From positions 5,952,001 through 6,016,000 of the forward strand of contig NZ_CP108070.1 of NCBI RefSeq assembly GCF_036178845.1: a stretch of 64,000 nucleotides of DNA, in the 5' to 3' direction. The notes beneath the pieces were generated by a model. The model did no database searches. It worked only from the letters and a program-made list of their open reading frames with translations, and was not told the origin of the DNA. A program made the translations under genes and the position numbers. This DNA comes from Streptomyces sp. NBC_00271 (GTDB lineage Bacteria > Actinomycetota > Actinomycetes > Streptomycetales > Streptomycetaceae). Of the stretch, positions 1 through 8,526 are shown piece by piece (within the stretch, counting starts at the first letter, position 1; each line of letters starts with the position of its first letter).

Positions 1-273
1 GGGCGCGGAAGCGGGAGGGGTCTCGGAAGCGGGAGGGGTCGCGGAGGCGGAACGGGGCGCGGCGGGGGCCGCCGTTCCCTTGTCGTCGATCCTCCGGGAC
101 GCGCGTACGGCCTCGGAGCTCCCGTCACCGACGGGTCCTGCGGAGGCCACGGTCAGTGGCAGGGCGACCGCGAACACCACGAGGCCCGCCAGCGCCACCA
201 GGCGAACCCTCTCGTGGTCCGGCCCGGAACGTAGAGACGATGGGGCTCTGTGTCCCCCGGAATGACGCTGCAT
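1..273 (-). CDS. secreted or membrane-anchored protein, N-terminal part only
   Basis: The ATG complementary to 271-273 opens a frame that stays open to the left edge (91 codons, no stop). The first 28 residues are basic and polar, then comes a hydrophobic stretch at about residues 29-47 (LVALAGLVVFAVALPLTVASA), which reads as a signal peptide or membrane anchor. After it the chain becomes low complexity, with a six-residue Ala-Ser-x-x-Pro-Pro repeat from an 18-bp DNA repeat at 1-54. The family cannot be named because the functional domain lies outside the window. It is read in the same direction as the prim-pol gene, 55 bp downstream of it. Confidence 0.55.
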   Translation of the reverse strand, partial: MQRHSGGHRAPSSLRSGPDHERVRLVALAGLVVFAVALPLTVASAGPVGDGSSEAVRASRRIDDKGTAAPAAPRSASATPPASETPPASAP

Positions 274-328
274 AGTGCGGAACATAACGAGCGCGGGTGG
301 GCGCGCGGCTCACCGCGCGCCGGGCACC

Positions 329-994
329 CTACAACTCGGGCGCGCTCACACCCGTACGAGTGAGCGCCTCCACCACCGCGTCCACCACGGCCTCCACATC
401 GGGCACCCAGGGCGCGGCCGAGCCGGGCAGTGGTGCGCGCTCCCAGCGGATCTGGCCCTGGCCGGTCTCGGACGGGGGCAGCGCGATGTAGCCGCCCTCG
501 CCATGGAAGCGCAGGGACCCCGGCACGAAGTCCTTGGCGTAGAGGAGCTCGCCGAGCTGCTCCATGGAGTAGGGCGCGACGAGGATCGCCCAGCGCGTGG
601 GCGCCGCGACGACCGGGCCGAGGCGCATGCCCGTACGGTCGAGCGCGTCGAGTGCGCGGGCCGCCGCGAGGGCGGGCAGGCTCACCGCGCAGGGGGCCCT
701 GCCTCCGGTGGCCAGCACGATGGGTGCGGACGGCCGGTTGGTCCACCACCAGCGCACCATGCGCTCGTCGGTGGTGGCCGCGAGGAGGCCGGGGTCGAAG
801 GGGTGAGCACCGGGCACCGTGCACTCCGGGTCCGGGCACCCGCAGCGGGCACGCCCCTGCGGGTCCGGTGCCACACCCGGGAGCACGGGCCACTGCCAAT
901 CGGTCGCGAAGGTCAGGGCCGCGCTGAGCATCTCAGGCCTCCCGTTGTTTCGCCTGGACAGGAGCCTGCGTCGCCTTCCGAGGATCTCGCGCAT
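329..994 (-). CDS. bifunctional primase/polymerase (prim-pol) N-terminal domain protein
   Basis: This 221-residue protein matches the small stand-alone actinobacterial prim-pol-like family. After a basic N-terminus (MREILGRRRRLL) comes the WQWPVLPG motif at residues 33-40, typical of the start of prim-pol domains, then a Cys cluster (C51, C53, C58) with H64, and the conserved RWWWTNRP block near residue 80. The helicase part of plasmid or phage prim-pol proteins is absent, so the role (priming, or only nucleic-acid binding) is open. The start has a good Shine-Dalgarno (GGAAAGGA) 9 bases upstream. Family assignment is fairly sure; function is inference. Confidence 0.8.
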   Translation of the reverse strand: MREILGRRRRLLSRRNNGRPEMLSAALTFATDWQWPVLPGVAPDPQGRARCGCPDPECTVPGAHPFDPGLLAATTDERMVRWWWTNRPSAPIVLATGGRAPCAVSLPALAAARALDALDRTGMRLGPVVAAPTRWAILVAPYSMEQLGELLYAKDFVPGSLRFHGEGGYIALPPSETGQGQIRWERAPLPGSAAPWVPDVEAVVDAVVEALTRTGVSAPEL

Positions 995-1448
995 GAGCGC
1001 TCGTTCCTTTCCGTTGCACGCCTGGCAACACCGTGGATCACATCACGTCATGTGTCGATCACTTCACTGTGCGTACCTGCTGGCGCATCACACCCTTGCG
1101 CACGGCAAGGGGAACCCATCTGGGCCGAGCATTGGCTGCGTCCGCGTCCATACTGCGTCTGTCTAAAGCATGGGCATGGCGTGGGGTGGCGGCGCCTGGC
1201 GTTTTGCCGTCCCGCTGTTTCTTGCCGCCTCCGCCACGGGAGGATGGGGCACGGTCGTCGGTGGTTAAGACGCCCGGGTCCGTCGCCAGGTTCCGGGCGG
1301 ATCCCAACCACCCCTGGCCTTCACCGAGTACGTACCCATCACGACCGCTGTGACGCTCCGTGGAACGAGGCCAGTCGACCTCAATAACCCGTTACCCGAG
1401 TTAGTTTTAAGCCAACTTTGCTTTCCCGCAAGGGTTACCGAGGGTCTC
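995..1448. promoter_or_regulatory. divergent intergenic region, prim-pol / SpoIIE-type phosphatase
   Basis: This 454-base spacer lies between two divergent genes and is less GC-rich than its surroundings, so it should hold both promoters. A 7-bp inverted repeat (GGTGGTT at 1261-1267, AACCACC at 1307-1313) is visible. The frame leading into the phosphatase would carry three TTA codons within 1390-1410, which argues against translation there. No small gene or RNA could be supported. Confidence 0.4.
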
Positions 1449-2999
1449 ATGGACACCAGGAATCCCAGCAGGACAATGCTGGACATCCCCTCACGAGTGC
1501 GTGTACATGTGGAGACACTGCTAGCGGCGCAGAACGACATGGGGGTTTGCGATGCTATCGAGCAATACGCACCGGTCGGAAAGCCGGACGCCATGAACGC
1601 CCCTCACGTTCCGAAAGTGGCCGGAATCGATTCAACGGTTCCCGCGCCCGCACACACTGTCGCGCCGACGACCTCCGTCACGGGTTCCGCAACGGGCTCC
1701 TCTTCGGCCACCTCGTCCACCGGTCCCGGAGCCGTTCTCCAAGATCGGCTCGCCGGCTGGGTGTCCGACCTCACCACCCTCCACGAACTCACCGAGCGCC
1801 TGGTGCGCACCGCGACACTGAACGACGCGCTGCAGGAGCTGCTGCACGCCGGAGCCGCCCTCGTGGGTGCCCGGCGCGGTCTTGTCGTCATGGAACCGGG
1901 CGACGGACTCGGCCCGGACACCACCATCGGCCTGGGCCTCGCCCGCGCCGACCTCGGCCACATCGAGACCGTCCCGCGCAGCGCCATGTCGTACGGCAGG
2001 ATCCTGGACGGACTGCCCGGCGGCGAGGGCGAGATCTCCCAGCCCGACCTCCTCTCCGAGGACGGGCTCGACCCCCGCCACCGCGAGGTGGCCGCCCGGC
2101 TCGGCTACGCCGCGAGCTACGCGCTTCCCCTGTCCACCAAGGCGGCGGGCCGGCTGGGCGCCGCCGTATGGCTCTACGACGAACCCGCCGAACCGGTGGA
2201 GCGCCAGCGCCACCTCGTCGGCCTCTACGCCCGCTACGCGACCGAACACCTGGCACGGCTGCTGGAGCTGGACCGCACACGCGCGTGCATGAAGACGATC
2301 TCCCAGGAGCTGCTTCCGCCGCGGCTGCCCCGGGTCTCCGGAGTCCAGCTCGCCGCCCGGCACCGCACGGGCCCGCGCGGCGGCGGCGACTGGTACGACG
2401 CGCTGCCGCTGCCCGACGCCGCACTCGGCCTGGCGGTCGGCTCCGTCACCGGGGCCGGGCCCAGCGCCGTCGCCGCCATGGGCCGGCTGAGGGCCTCCCT
2501 GCGGGCGTACGCCGTGATGGAGGGCGAGGACCCCGTCGCCGTCCTGTCCGACCTCGAACTGCTGCTGCGCCTGACCGAGCCCGCCCGCTCCGCGACCGCC
2601 CTCTTCGCGTACTGCGAGCCCGCCCTGCGCAAGATCACGCTCGCCGGTGCCGGACACAGCCCGCCGCTGGTGATCGGCGCGCGGCGCACCGAGTTCGTGG
2701 AGACCTCGCTGTCCGCGCCCCTGGGCATGCTCGCCTGCTGGGAGGCGCCCAGTGTCGAACTGACGGCCGAGCCGGGCGAGACCGTGCTGCTCTACACCGA
2801 CGGCCTGCTGCACCGCACCGGCGACCCCATGGACCGCGCCTTCGCCCGGCTGCACGCGGCGGCCGCCAGCGTCCCCAGGACGCTGCGTGAGGATCCCGGC
2901 GCGCTCGCCGACCATGTTCTGCGGTCCGTGCTGCCGAACGGGCTGGACGAGGCGGACAGCGCGGAGGACGTCGTACTCCTGGCGGCGCGCTTCGAGTGA
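1449..2999 (+). CDS. GAF-SpoIIE-type PP2C serine phosphatase (degenerate metal site)
   Basis: This 516-residue protein has a low-complexity N-terminus (about 1-95), a GAF-like domain (about 100-260) and a C-terminal SpoIIE/PP2C domain (about 295-515). Such proteins usually dephosphorylate anti-sigma-factor antagonists. Visible phosphatase motifs are GGGDWYDALP near residue 312, AGAGHSPPLV, LLYTDGLL and the final EDVVLL. The usual GDVxGxG motif reads VGSVTGAG near residue 330, so a metal-binding Asp is Ser; catalysis may be weak or lost. ATG 1449 is chosen because the longer frame from 1350 would include three TTA codons. An 18-bp repeat runs across the stop codon. Confidence 0.82.
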   Translation: MDTRNPSRTMLDIPSRVRVHVETLLAAQNDMGVCDAIEQYAPVGKPDAMNAPHVPKVAGIDSTVPAPAHTVAPTTSVTGSATGSSSATSSTGPGAVLQDRLAGWVSDLTTLHELTERLVRTATLNDALQELLHAGAALVGARRGLVVMEPGDGLGPDTTIGLGLARADLGHIETVPRSAMSYGRILDGLPGGEGEISQPDLLSEDGLDPRHREVAARLGYAASYALPLSTKAAGRLGAAVWLYDEPAEPVERQRHLVGLYARYATEHLARLLELDRTRACMKTISQELLPPRLPRVSGVQLAARHRTGPRGGGDWYDALPLPDAALGLAVGSVTGAGPSAVAAMGRLRASLRAYAVMEGEDPVAVLSDLELLLRLTEPARSATALFAYCEPALRKITLAGAGHSPPLVIGARRTEFVETSLSAPLGMLACWEAPSVELTAEPGETVLLYTDGLLHRTGDPMDRAFARLHAAAASVPRTLREDPGALADHVLRSVLPNGLDEADSAEDVVLLAARFE

Positions 3000-3076
3000 G
3001 GTCCGCGCTTCGGGTGCGGTCCGCACTTCGAGTGAGGTCCAGGCTTCGGGTGAGGTCCAGGCTTCGAGTGCTGCCC
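2987..3076 (+). repeat. 18-bp tandem repeat, five copies, spanning a stop codon
   Basis: Five adjacent 18-bp units (consensus GCGCTTCGAGTGAGGTCC) occupy 2987-3004, 3005-3022, 3023-3040, 3041-3058 and 3059-3076. The first unit holds the last codons and TGA of the phosphatase gene, so the copies extend from coding sequence into the spacer. Units differ by 1-5 bases. Confidence 0.9.
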
Positions 3077-3221
3077 TGGGGCCGCCGCGCTGAGCTCGGC
3101 GCGTAACAGGACTTCCGACCCTGGGCCCGCTTCTGTACGACCGTACGATGATGGTGTCCCCCTGCTCGAGCACAGCGGAGAGCTGGGGGGAAGGTCCAGA
3201 GTCGTATCTAGGAGGCAGACC

Positions 3222-4724
3222 GTGTCGGAGGCGCTCAACCCGGAGACCCCGGAAGCCGTGCTCGACGATGCCGCTGACGAAGCGGGCGAAGAAGAGCCGA
3301 TCAAGCAGCGCAAGAACGGCCTGTACCCGGGCGTGTCCGACGAGCTCGCCGAGAACATGAAGTCCGGATGGGCCGACACCGAGCTGCGCGGCCTCACGCC
3401 GATCGCGCAGGCCGAGTACACCGCCACCCGCCGCGCCGCGCTCTCCGCACGTTTCCCGGGCGAGCGCCTGGTGATCCCGGCGGGCAACCTGAAGACCCGG
3501 TCGAACGACACGGAGTACCCCTTCCGCGCCTCGGTCGAGTACGCGTACCTCACCGGCAACCTGACCGAGGACGGCGTCCTGGTCCTGGAGCCCACCGTCT
3601 CCCCGAACGGGAGCGGCGGCCACAAGGCGACGATCTACCTGCTCCCGCGCTCCGACCGCGAGAACGGCGAGTTCTGGCTGTCCGGGCAGGGCGAGCTGTG
3701 GGTCGGCCGCCGCCACTCCCTCACCGAGGCCGAACAGCTGTACGGCATCCCCGCCTCCGACGTGCGGGAGCTGGCCGGCAAGCTGCGTGAGGCCACCGGC
3801 CCGGTCCGGGTCGTGCGTGGCTACGACGCCGGCATCGAGGCGGCCCTGACCGACAAGGTCACCGCCGAGCGCGACGAGGAGCTGCGGGTCTTCCTCTCCG
3901 AGGCGCGACTGATCAAGGACGACTTCGAGGCCGGCGAGCTGCAGAAGGCCGTCGACTCGACGGTGCGCGGCTTCGAGGACGTCGTGAAGGTCCTGGACAA
4001 GGCCGAGGCGACCAGCGAGCGCTACATCGAGGGCACCTTCTTCCTGCGCGCCCGGGTCGAGGGAAACGACATCGGCTACGGCTCGATCTGCGCCGCCGGC
4101 CCGCACGCCTGCACGCTGCACTGGGTGCGCAACGACGGGCCCGTGCGCTCCGGAGACCTGCTGCTGCTCGACGCGGGCGTGGAGACGCACACGCTCTACA
4201 CCGCCGACGTCACGCGCACGCTGCCGATCAACGGCCGCTACAGCGAGATCCAGAAGAAGATCTACGACGCCGTGTACGAGGCCCAGGAGGCCGGTATCGC
4301 TGCCGTGCAGCCCGGTGCCAAGTACCGCGACTTCCACGACGCCGCGCAGCGCGTGCTGGCCGAGAGGCTCGTCGAGTGGGGTCTGGTCGAGGGCCCGGTC
4401 GAGCGCGTCCTGGAGCTGGGTCTGCAGCGCCGCTGGACCCTGCACGGCACCGGCCACATGCTCGGCATGGACGTCCACGACTGCGCCGCCGCGCGGACCG
4501 AGACGTACGTGGACAGCACGCTGGAGCCGGGCATGTGCCTGACCGTCGAGCCGGGCCTGTACTTCCAGGCGGACGACCTGACCGTGCCCGAGGAGTACCG
4601 GGGCATCGGCGTGCGCATCGAGGACGACATCCTGGTGACCGAGGACGGCAACCGGAACCTGTCGGCGGGGCTGCCGCGCCGCTCCGACGAGGTCGAGGCG
4701 TGGATGGCGGCTCTGAAGGGCTGA
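3222..4724 (+). CDS. pepP: Xaa-Pro aminopeptidase (aminopeptidase P, M24B)
   Basis: Cytoplasmic metallopeptidase that removes an N-terminal residue preceding proline. The 500-residue protein has the N-terminal aminopeptidase P domain (about 45-220) and the pita-bread M24 domain (about 245-490). All five dinuclear metal ligands can be seen: Asp in LLLDAGV (about 316), Asp in TADVTRT (about 328), His in GTGHMLGM (about 410), Glu in TVEPGLY (about 442) and Glu in RIEDDIL (about 466). GTG 3222 is supported by AGGAGG ending 7 bases upstream. The acidic tail before residue 35 is typical of the Streptomyces enzyme. It appears monocistronic; a short repeat begins at its stop codon. Confidence 0.93.
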   Translation: MSEALNPETPEAVLDDAADEAGEEEPIKQRKNGLYPGVSDELAENMKSGWADTELRGLTPIAQAEYTATRRAALSARFPGERLVIPAGNLKTRSNDTEYPFRASVEYAYLTGNLTEDGVLVLEPTVSPNGSGGHKATIYLLPRSDRENGEFWLSGQGELWVGRRHSLTEAEQLYGIPASDVRELAGKLREATGPVRVVRGYDAGIEAALTDKVTAERDEELRVFLSEARLIKDDFEAGELQKAVDSTVRGFEDVVKVLDKAEATSERYIEGTFFLRARVEGNDIGYGSICAAGPHACTLHWVRNDGPVRSGDLLLLDAGVETHTLYTADVTRTLPINGRYSEIQKKIYDAVYEAQEAGIAAVQPGAKYRDFHDAAQRVLAERLVEWGLVEGPVERVLELGLQRRWTLHGTGHMLGMDVHDCAAARTETYVDSTLEPGMCLTVEPGLYFQADDLTVPEEYRGIGVRIEDDILVTEDGNRNLSAGLPRRSDEVEAWMAALKG

Positions 4725-4760
4725 CGTAGGGCTGATGTAGGGCTCATATAGGGCTGATGG
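4718..4760 (+). repeat. 11-bp tandem repeat, four copies, spanning the pepP stop
   Basis: Units of GGGCTGATGTA type run at 4718-4728, 4729-4739, 4740-4750 and 4751-4760 (last copy incomplete). The pepP TGA lies in the first copy. Confidence 0.85.
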
Positions 4761-4806
4761 CCGGGTACGAGACGTGCCCGGCCATTCGTCTGCGGGTAGG
4801 TCGTGA

Positions 4807-4850
4807 CTGGTCGCGCAGTTCCCCGCGCCCCGTTGGGCGCGGGAACTCAC
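4807..4850. repeat. Streptomyces-type dispersed intergenic inverted repeat, possible terminator
   Basis: The stretch contains TCGCGCAGTTCCCCGCGCCC (4811-4830), which can fold back on GGGCGCGGGAAC (4835-4846) with one bulged C. Near-identical elements are scattered between genes in many Streptomyces genomes. It lies downstream of pepP and just before the MocR-type gene, so it may end pepP transcription. No U-run follows. Confidence 0.7.
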
Positions 4851-4861
4851 AGGGGGGATTA

Positions 4862-6322
4862 GTGGGCGACGACTTCTGGTCCGGCGTCGGGGTGGATCTG
4901 CATCTGGAGCCGGACGTGGCCGCGGGACGCAGGACCGGGCTCGAACGGGCTCTGCGGGACGCGGTACGCGACGGACGGCTCGCTCCGGGCACACGGCTGC
5001 CCCCGACCCGGCGCCTCGCGGCCGAACTCGGCATCTCGCGCGGAACGGCCAAAGGGGCCTACGACCAACTGGTCGCCGAGGGGTATCTGACGGCCCGGCA
5101 GGGATCGGGCACCGAGGTCGCGGTGCTTCCCGCGGACGCCGTGTCGGAGGCCGTCGGGGCTCCCCGCGCGCGTGCGCCCCGTTTCGATCTGCGCCCGGGC
5201 AGCCCGGACGTCGGTACGTTCCCGGCGGCGGCGTGGCTGCGGGCGCTGCGCCGCGCGATCGCGACGGCGCCCTCCCTGGCGTACGACTACGGGGACCCGC
5301 GCGGCCGGATCGAACTGCGGACGGCGCTCTCGGGCTACCTGGGACGGGCCCGGGGCGTGATCGCGCCGCCCGAGCGGATCGTGATCACCTCGGGATACGT
5401 GCAGGGGCTCGCCCTTCTCACGCGCGTGCTGGACGGCGGGGTGGTCGCGATGGAGGACCCCGGGCTGCCGTTCCACCGGGACGTGGTGCGGCGGGGCGGA
5501 GGCGCGGTGGTGCCGCTGAAGGTGGACGAACGAGGCGCCCGTGCGGAGGAGTTGGCTTCCTCGGCGGCAGACGCGGTCGTCGTCACGCCCGCCCATCAGT
5601 ACCCGACCGGGGTCACCCTGCACCCTGAGCGGCGGCGGGCGCTCACCGACTGGGCACGCGCACGCGGCGGACTGATCGTCGAGGACGACTACGACGGTGA
5701 GTTCCGCTACGACCGGCAACCCGTCGGCGCACTCCAGGGCGTGGCACCGGGGCAGGTCGCCTACCTGGGTACGGCGTCCAAGACGCTCGGACCCGCCCTG
5801 CGGCTCGGCTGGATGGTGCTGCCGCCGCACCTGGTCGACGCGGTGGCCGACGTGAAGCTGCACAGCGACCATCACACCGAGTCCATCGGCCAGTTGGCGC
5901 TGGCCGAGATGATCACCAGCCACGCGTACGACCGTCATGTGCGCGCCTGCCGGCTGCGGTACCGGCGACGCCGGGACCAGCTGCTCGACCGGCTGGGGGC
6001 GCGCGGGAGCGTACGCGGTATCGCGGCCGGGCTGCACGCACTGGTGGACGTGGCCGACGAGGCGGAGGTGCTGGCGCGGGCGGAGGAGGAGGGGCTCGCG
6101 GTCGGGCATCTCGGCGAGCACTGGCACGAGCGCGGTGAGGGGCGGCCTCAGGGCTTGGTCGTGGGCTACGGGACTCCCCGGGAGCGGGTCTATCCGGAAG
6201 CGCTGGAGACGTTGGGGCGGGTGCTGGACGGGAGCCAGGGGGTGTCGGGCGGGAGCCAGAGGGTGTCGGGCGCGAGCCAGGGAGTGCCGGACGCGAGCCA
6301 ATTGGGTCGCAAAAAGGCGTGA
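4862..6322 (+). CDS. MocR/PdxR-type regulator (GntR HTH fused to aminotransferase)
   Basis: Residues about 15-80 form a GntR winged helix (LAPGTRLPPTRRLAAELGIS) and residues about 105-460 an aspartate-aminotransferase fold. The PLP-binding lysine is in TASKTLGPALRLGW near residue 308, and DDYDGEFRYD matches the family's PLP-ring motif. Such proteins sense a PLP-bound ligand and control PLP, amino-acid or transport genes. GTG 4862 is preferred over the ATG at 4757 because the intervening sequence is the fold-back repeat and a purine-rich stretch lies just upstream of the GTG. The MFS gene starts 46 bp downstream and is the obvious target. The last 30 residues are encoded by a 21-bp repeat. Confidence 0.85.
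   Translation: MGDDFWSGVGVDLHLEPDVAAGRRTGLERALRDAVRDGRLAPGTRLPPTRRLAAELGISRGTAKGAYDQLVAEGYLTARQGSGTEVAVLPADAVSEAVGAPRARAPRFDLRPGSPDVGTFPAAAWLRALRRAIATAPSLAYDYGDPRGRIELRTALSGYLGRARGVIAPPERIVITSGYVQGLALLTRVLDGGVVAMEDPGLPFHRDVVRRGGGAVVPLKVDERGARAEELASSAADAVVVTPAHQYPTGVTLHPERRRALTDWARARGGLIVEDDYDGEFRYDRQPVGALQGVAPGQVAYLGTASKTLGPALRLGWMVLPPHLVDAVADVKLHSDHHTESIGQLALAEMITSHAYDRHVRACRLRYRRRRDQLLDRLGARGSVRGIAAGLHALVDVADEAEVLARAEEEGLAVGHLGEHWHERGEGRPQGLVVGYGTPRERVYPEALETLGRVLDGSQGVSGGSQRVSGASQGVPDASQLGRKKA
6230..6300 (+). repeat. 21-bp tandem repeat in the 3' end of the MocR-type gene
   Basis: About three and a half units of GGGAGCCAGGGGGTGTCGGG type encode GSQGVSG-GSQRVSG-ASQGVPD-ASQ, ending eight codons before the stop. 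The period keeps the reading frame. Confidence 0.85.
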
Positions 6323-6368
6323 GGATTGGGCCTGTTGACGGGTCCACCGGGCCCGTAGCGTCGAAGCC

Positions 6369-7703
6369 ATGACGAATCCGGCAGCATCCGCGCAGTCGAG
6401 CCGCCTCGTCCCGCCCGCGGGACCGCAACGCGTCCTGGCCCTCGCCCAGCTGACCAACTCCGTGGGGGACGGCGCCTATTACGTGACCTCCGCGCTGTAC
6501 TTCACGCATGTCGTGGGGCTGGCCCCCGCACGCGTGGGGCTCGGGCTGACCGTCGCCTGGGCGATCGGCTCCCTTGTGGGCGTACCGCTGGGGCGGCTCG
6601 CCGACCGGCGCGGGCCCCGTGGCACGGCGGTACTGCTGGCCGTCGCGACCGGAGCGGCGGTGGCGTCCTTCCTGGTGGTCCGCGGCTTCCTGCCCTTCGT
6701 CCTCGCGGCCTGCGCGTACGCCTCCGCACAGTCGGGGCTCGGGGCGGCCCGGCAGGCGCTGCTCGCCGGGCTGATACCGGCCGGGGAGCGGACCGGGCTG
6801 CTCGCCCATCTTCAGTCGACCCTCAACGCCGGTCTTGCGGTGGGGGCGGGCCTCGGCGGGCTCGCACTGCACGCCGGAACACGCGACGCGTATCTCGGAG
6901 TGTTCGCGCTGGACGCGGTGAGCTTCCTGCTCTGCGCGGGTGTGCTGCTGCGGTTGCCGTCCGTGCCGCGCGTGACCGTACGGCGCGGTCACGGGGCCGG
7001 TGTCCTGCGCGACCGCCCGTACGTGCTCGTCACATTCCTCAACACCGTGCTCCTGCTCCGGATGCCGCTGCTCAGTCTGGGCATCCCGCTGTGGATCACC
7101 GAGCGCACCCAGGCGCCCGCCTGGCTGGTCTCCGCGCTGTTCGTCCTCAACACCGGTGCGGTGATGGTCTTTCAGGTGCGGATGGCGCGCGGTGTCACGG
7201 GCCTCGCCTCGGCCACGCGCGCGATACGCCGTTCCGGGCTCGTGATGCTGGTGTCCTGCGCGGTCTTCGCGCTGTCGGCCGGTGCCTCGCCGTGGGTCGC
7301 GGCCGGGGTCCTGGTGGCGGGCGCGGTGCTCCAGGTGGTCGCCGAGATGCAGCAGTCGGCGGGTTCCTGGCAGGTGGGCTTCGACCTCGCCCCGGCCGAC
7401 CGCATGGGCGAGTACCAGGGCTTCTTCGGCACGGGCGTCACGGTGGCGCGTACCGCAGGCCCGCTGGTCCTGACCGCGCTGCTGGTGGGCTGGGGCACGC
7501 CAGGGTGGCTGCTGCTGGGGGGACTGATGCTGGGGGCGTCGTACGGGATGGGACCGGCGGTGCGATGGGCCGCCACGCACGAGGTGACAGCCCACCGCCG
7601 GGACCAGGACCGGGACGGGAATCGGACCCAAGCCCCGGACCGGGACCGGGACGGGAATCAGACGCAGGACCGGGTCAAGCAGCAACCCGTACCGGCGAAC
7701 TGA
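6369..7703 (+). CDS. MFS transporter
   Basis: This 444-residue protein has about 12 hydrophobic segments and an MFS motif A variant after the second one (GRLADRRGPRG, near residue 77). The family covers drug or metabolite efflux by proton antiport; the substrate cannot be read from sequence. It lies 46 bp after the MocR-type regulator in the same direction, suggesting a regulator-target pair. A TTGACG at 6335-6340 and TAGCGT at 6356-6361 lie close to the ATG, so a near-leaderless transcript is possible, though the 15-bp spacing is short. The hydrophilic tail (about 410-440) contains a 12-residue repeat. Its end overlaps the convergent CitG-like gene by 29 bp. Confidence 0.85.
   Translation: MTNPAASAQSSRLVPPAGPQRVLALAQLTNSVGDGAYYVTSALYFTHVVGLAPARVGLGLTVAWAIGSLVGVPLGRLADRRGPRGTAVLLAVATGAAVASFLVVRGFLPFVLAACAYASAQSGLGAARQALLAGLIPAGERTGLLAHLQSTLNAGLAVGAGLGGLALHAGTRDAYLGVFALDAVSFLLCAGVLLRLPSVPRVTVRRGHGAGVLRDRPYVLVTFLNTVLLLRMPLLSLGIPLWITERTQAPAWLVSALFVLNTGAVMVFQVRMARGVTGLASATRAIRRSGLVMLVSCAVFALSAGASPWVAAGVLVAGAVLQVVAEMQQSAGSWQVGFDLAPADRMGEYQGFFGTGVTVARTAGPLVLTALLVGWGTPGWLLLGGLMLGASYGMGPAVRWAATHEVTAHRRDQDRDGNRTQAPDRDRDGNQTQDRVKQQPVPAN
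7599..7670 (+). repeat. 36-bp tandem repeat in the MFS C-terminal tail
   Basis: The 16-mer GACCGGGACGGGAATC recurs at 7608-7623 and 7644-7659. The full 36-bp unit encodes RDQDRDGNRTQA followed by PDRDRDGNQTQD, just before the stop codon. Confidence 0.8.
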
Positions 7704-8517
7704 CCACCACCGGAAGCGAGTCCACGAACAGGGCGCCCGCGAGCAGTCCCCCCGTGCCACGGGGGCTCCACGCGCGCGTGTGGAGGTCGTCGTCGAAGGC
7801 GGCCAGAGCCGCGCGGCCGGCCTCCGTCGCCGTACCGCCCGCCTCCAGCACGCCCCGGGCACCCGCCTGGACGTGCCGGAGCCCGTGCGGGCCCGCCGTG
7901 TACAGCAACTCGGTGTCCTGGAGCGTGGACATGACGGTGAGGAGGGCGTCGAGCCGGGCGTACGGCTCGGACGCGCCGGCGGAGCGGGAGGCGGCGAGCG
8001 CGTCCAACGCCCGTCGTACGTGCGGGAATCCGGCGCGTGCCTCGCCCCGCGCCCCGGCCGCGCCGTACTTCGCGGACATGGACGACCCCCGGGAGGGCCG
8101 CCGCGGCGCCCGCCGGTCGGGGTGCGTCGCGATCCGCTTGGCGGTGGCGGCGACCTCGGAACCCTTGGCCCCCGGCTCCAGGGCCGCCGCCGCGACCAGG
8201 AAGCCCAGGACCCACAGCGCCCCGCGGTGGCCACCGCCCGCCAGCGTCACCGAGTGTTCGGTGGACCGGCCGATCGCGCCCAGTTCCGTACGGAGTTCGG
8301 GCGTGGGCCGGCCGATGCGGCGGGCGGCGGCCGCCATGGCCGCGAGGCCGGGCGTCAGCGCCTTGGCCGACCAGCGCAGGGAACACAGGTCCTGGCGGGT
8401 GGCCCGGGCGCCGAGATCGCGCGAATCGGGCAGGCCGGGCTTGGGGGTGAGCTCCAGTTGCCCTGTCAGCGCGGCCACGGCGGCCCGCGCCAGCGTCTCG
8501 TCCTCGCGGCTGCTCAC
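7675..8517 (-). CDS. triphosphoribosyl-dephospho-CoA synthase family protein (CitG/MdcB-like)
   Basis: The 280-residue protein has the family's hallmark blocks: TPKPGLPDSRD near residue 24, the glycine-rich GGGHRGALWVLG near 95, KYGAAGARGEARAGFPHV near 150 and the DTELLYTAG block near 198. CitG/MdcB make the prosthetic group of citrate or malonate lyase acyl-carrier subunits from dephospho-CoA and ATP. No citrate-lyase or malonate-decarboxylase genes are nearby, so the true substrate in this organism is unclear. A GTG start at 8517 is used. It ends inside the 3' end of the convergent MFS gene and lies just downstream of the dioxygenase gene, 9 bp away, possibly cotranscribed. Confidence 0.75.
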   Translation of the reverse strand: MSSREDETLARAAVAALTGQLELTPKPGLPDSRDLGARATRQDLCSLRWSAKALTPGLAAMAAAARRIGRPTPELRTELGAIGRSTEHSVTLAGGGHRGALWVLGFLVAAAALEPGAKGSEVAATAKRIATHPDRRAPRRPSRGSSMSAKYGAAGARGEARAGFPHVRRALDALAASRSAGASEPYARLDALLTVMSTLQDTELLYTAGPHGLRHVQAGARGVLEAGGTATEAGRAALAAFDDDLHTRAWSPRGTGGLLAGALFVDSLPVVVSSPVRVAA

Positions 8518-8526
8518 GCGCGAACG

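Noticed and set aside
3000..3221. CRISPR-like array from the 18-bp units
   Set aside because: Units are adjacent without spacers and include a stop codon; it is a plain tandem repeat, and no cas genes exist.
1632..4994. 1120-codon minus-strand open frame
   Set aside because: It is antisense to the phosphatase and pepP genes, with low-complexity Arg/Gly/Val sequence and no domain; a GC-bias artefact.
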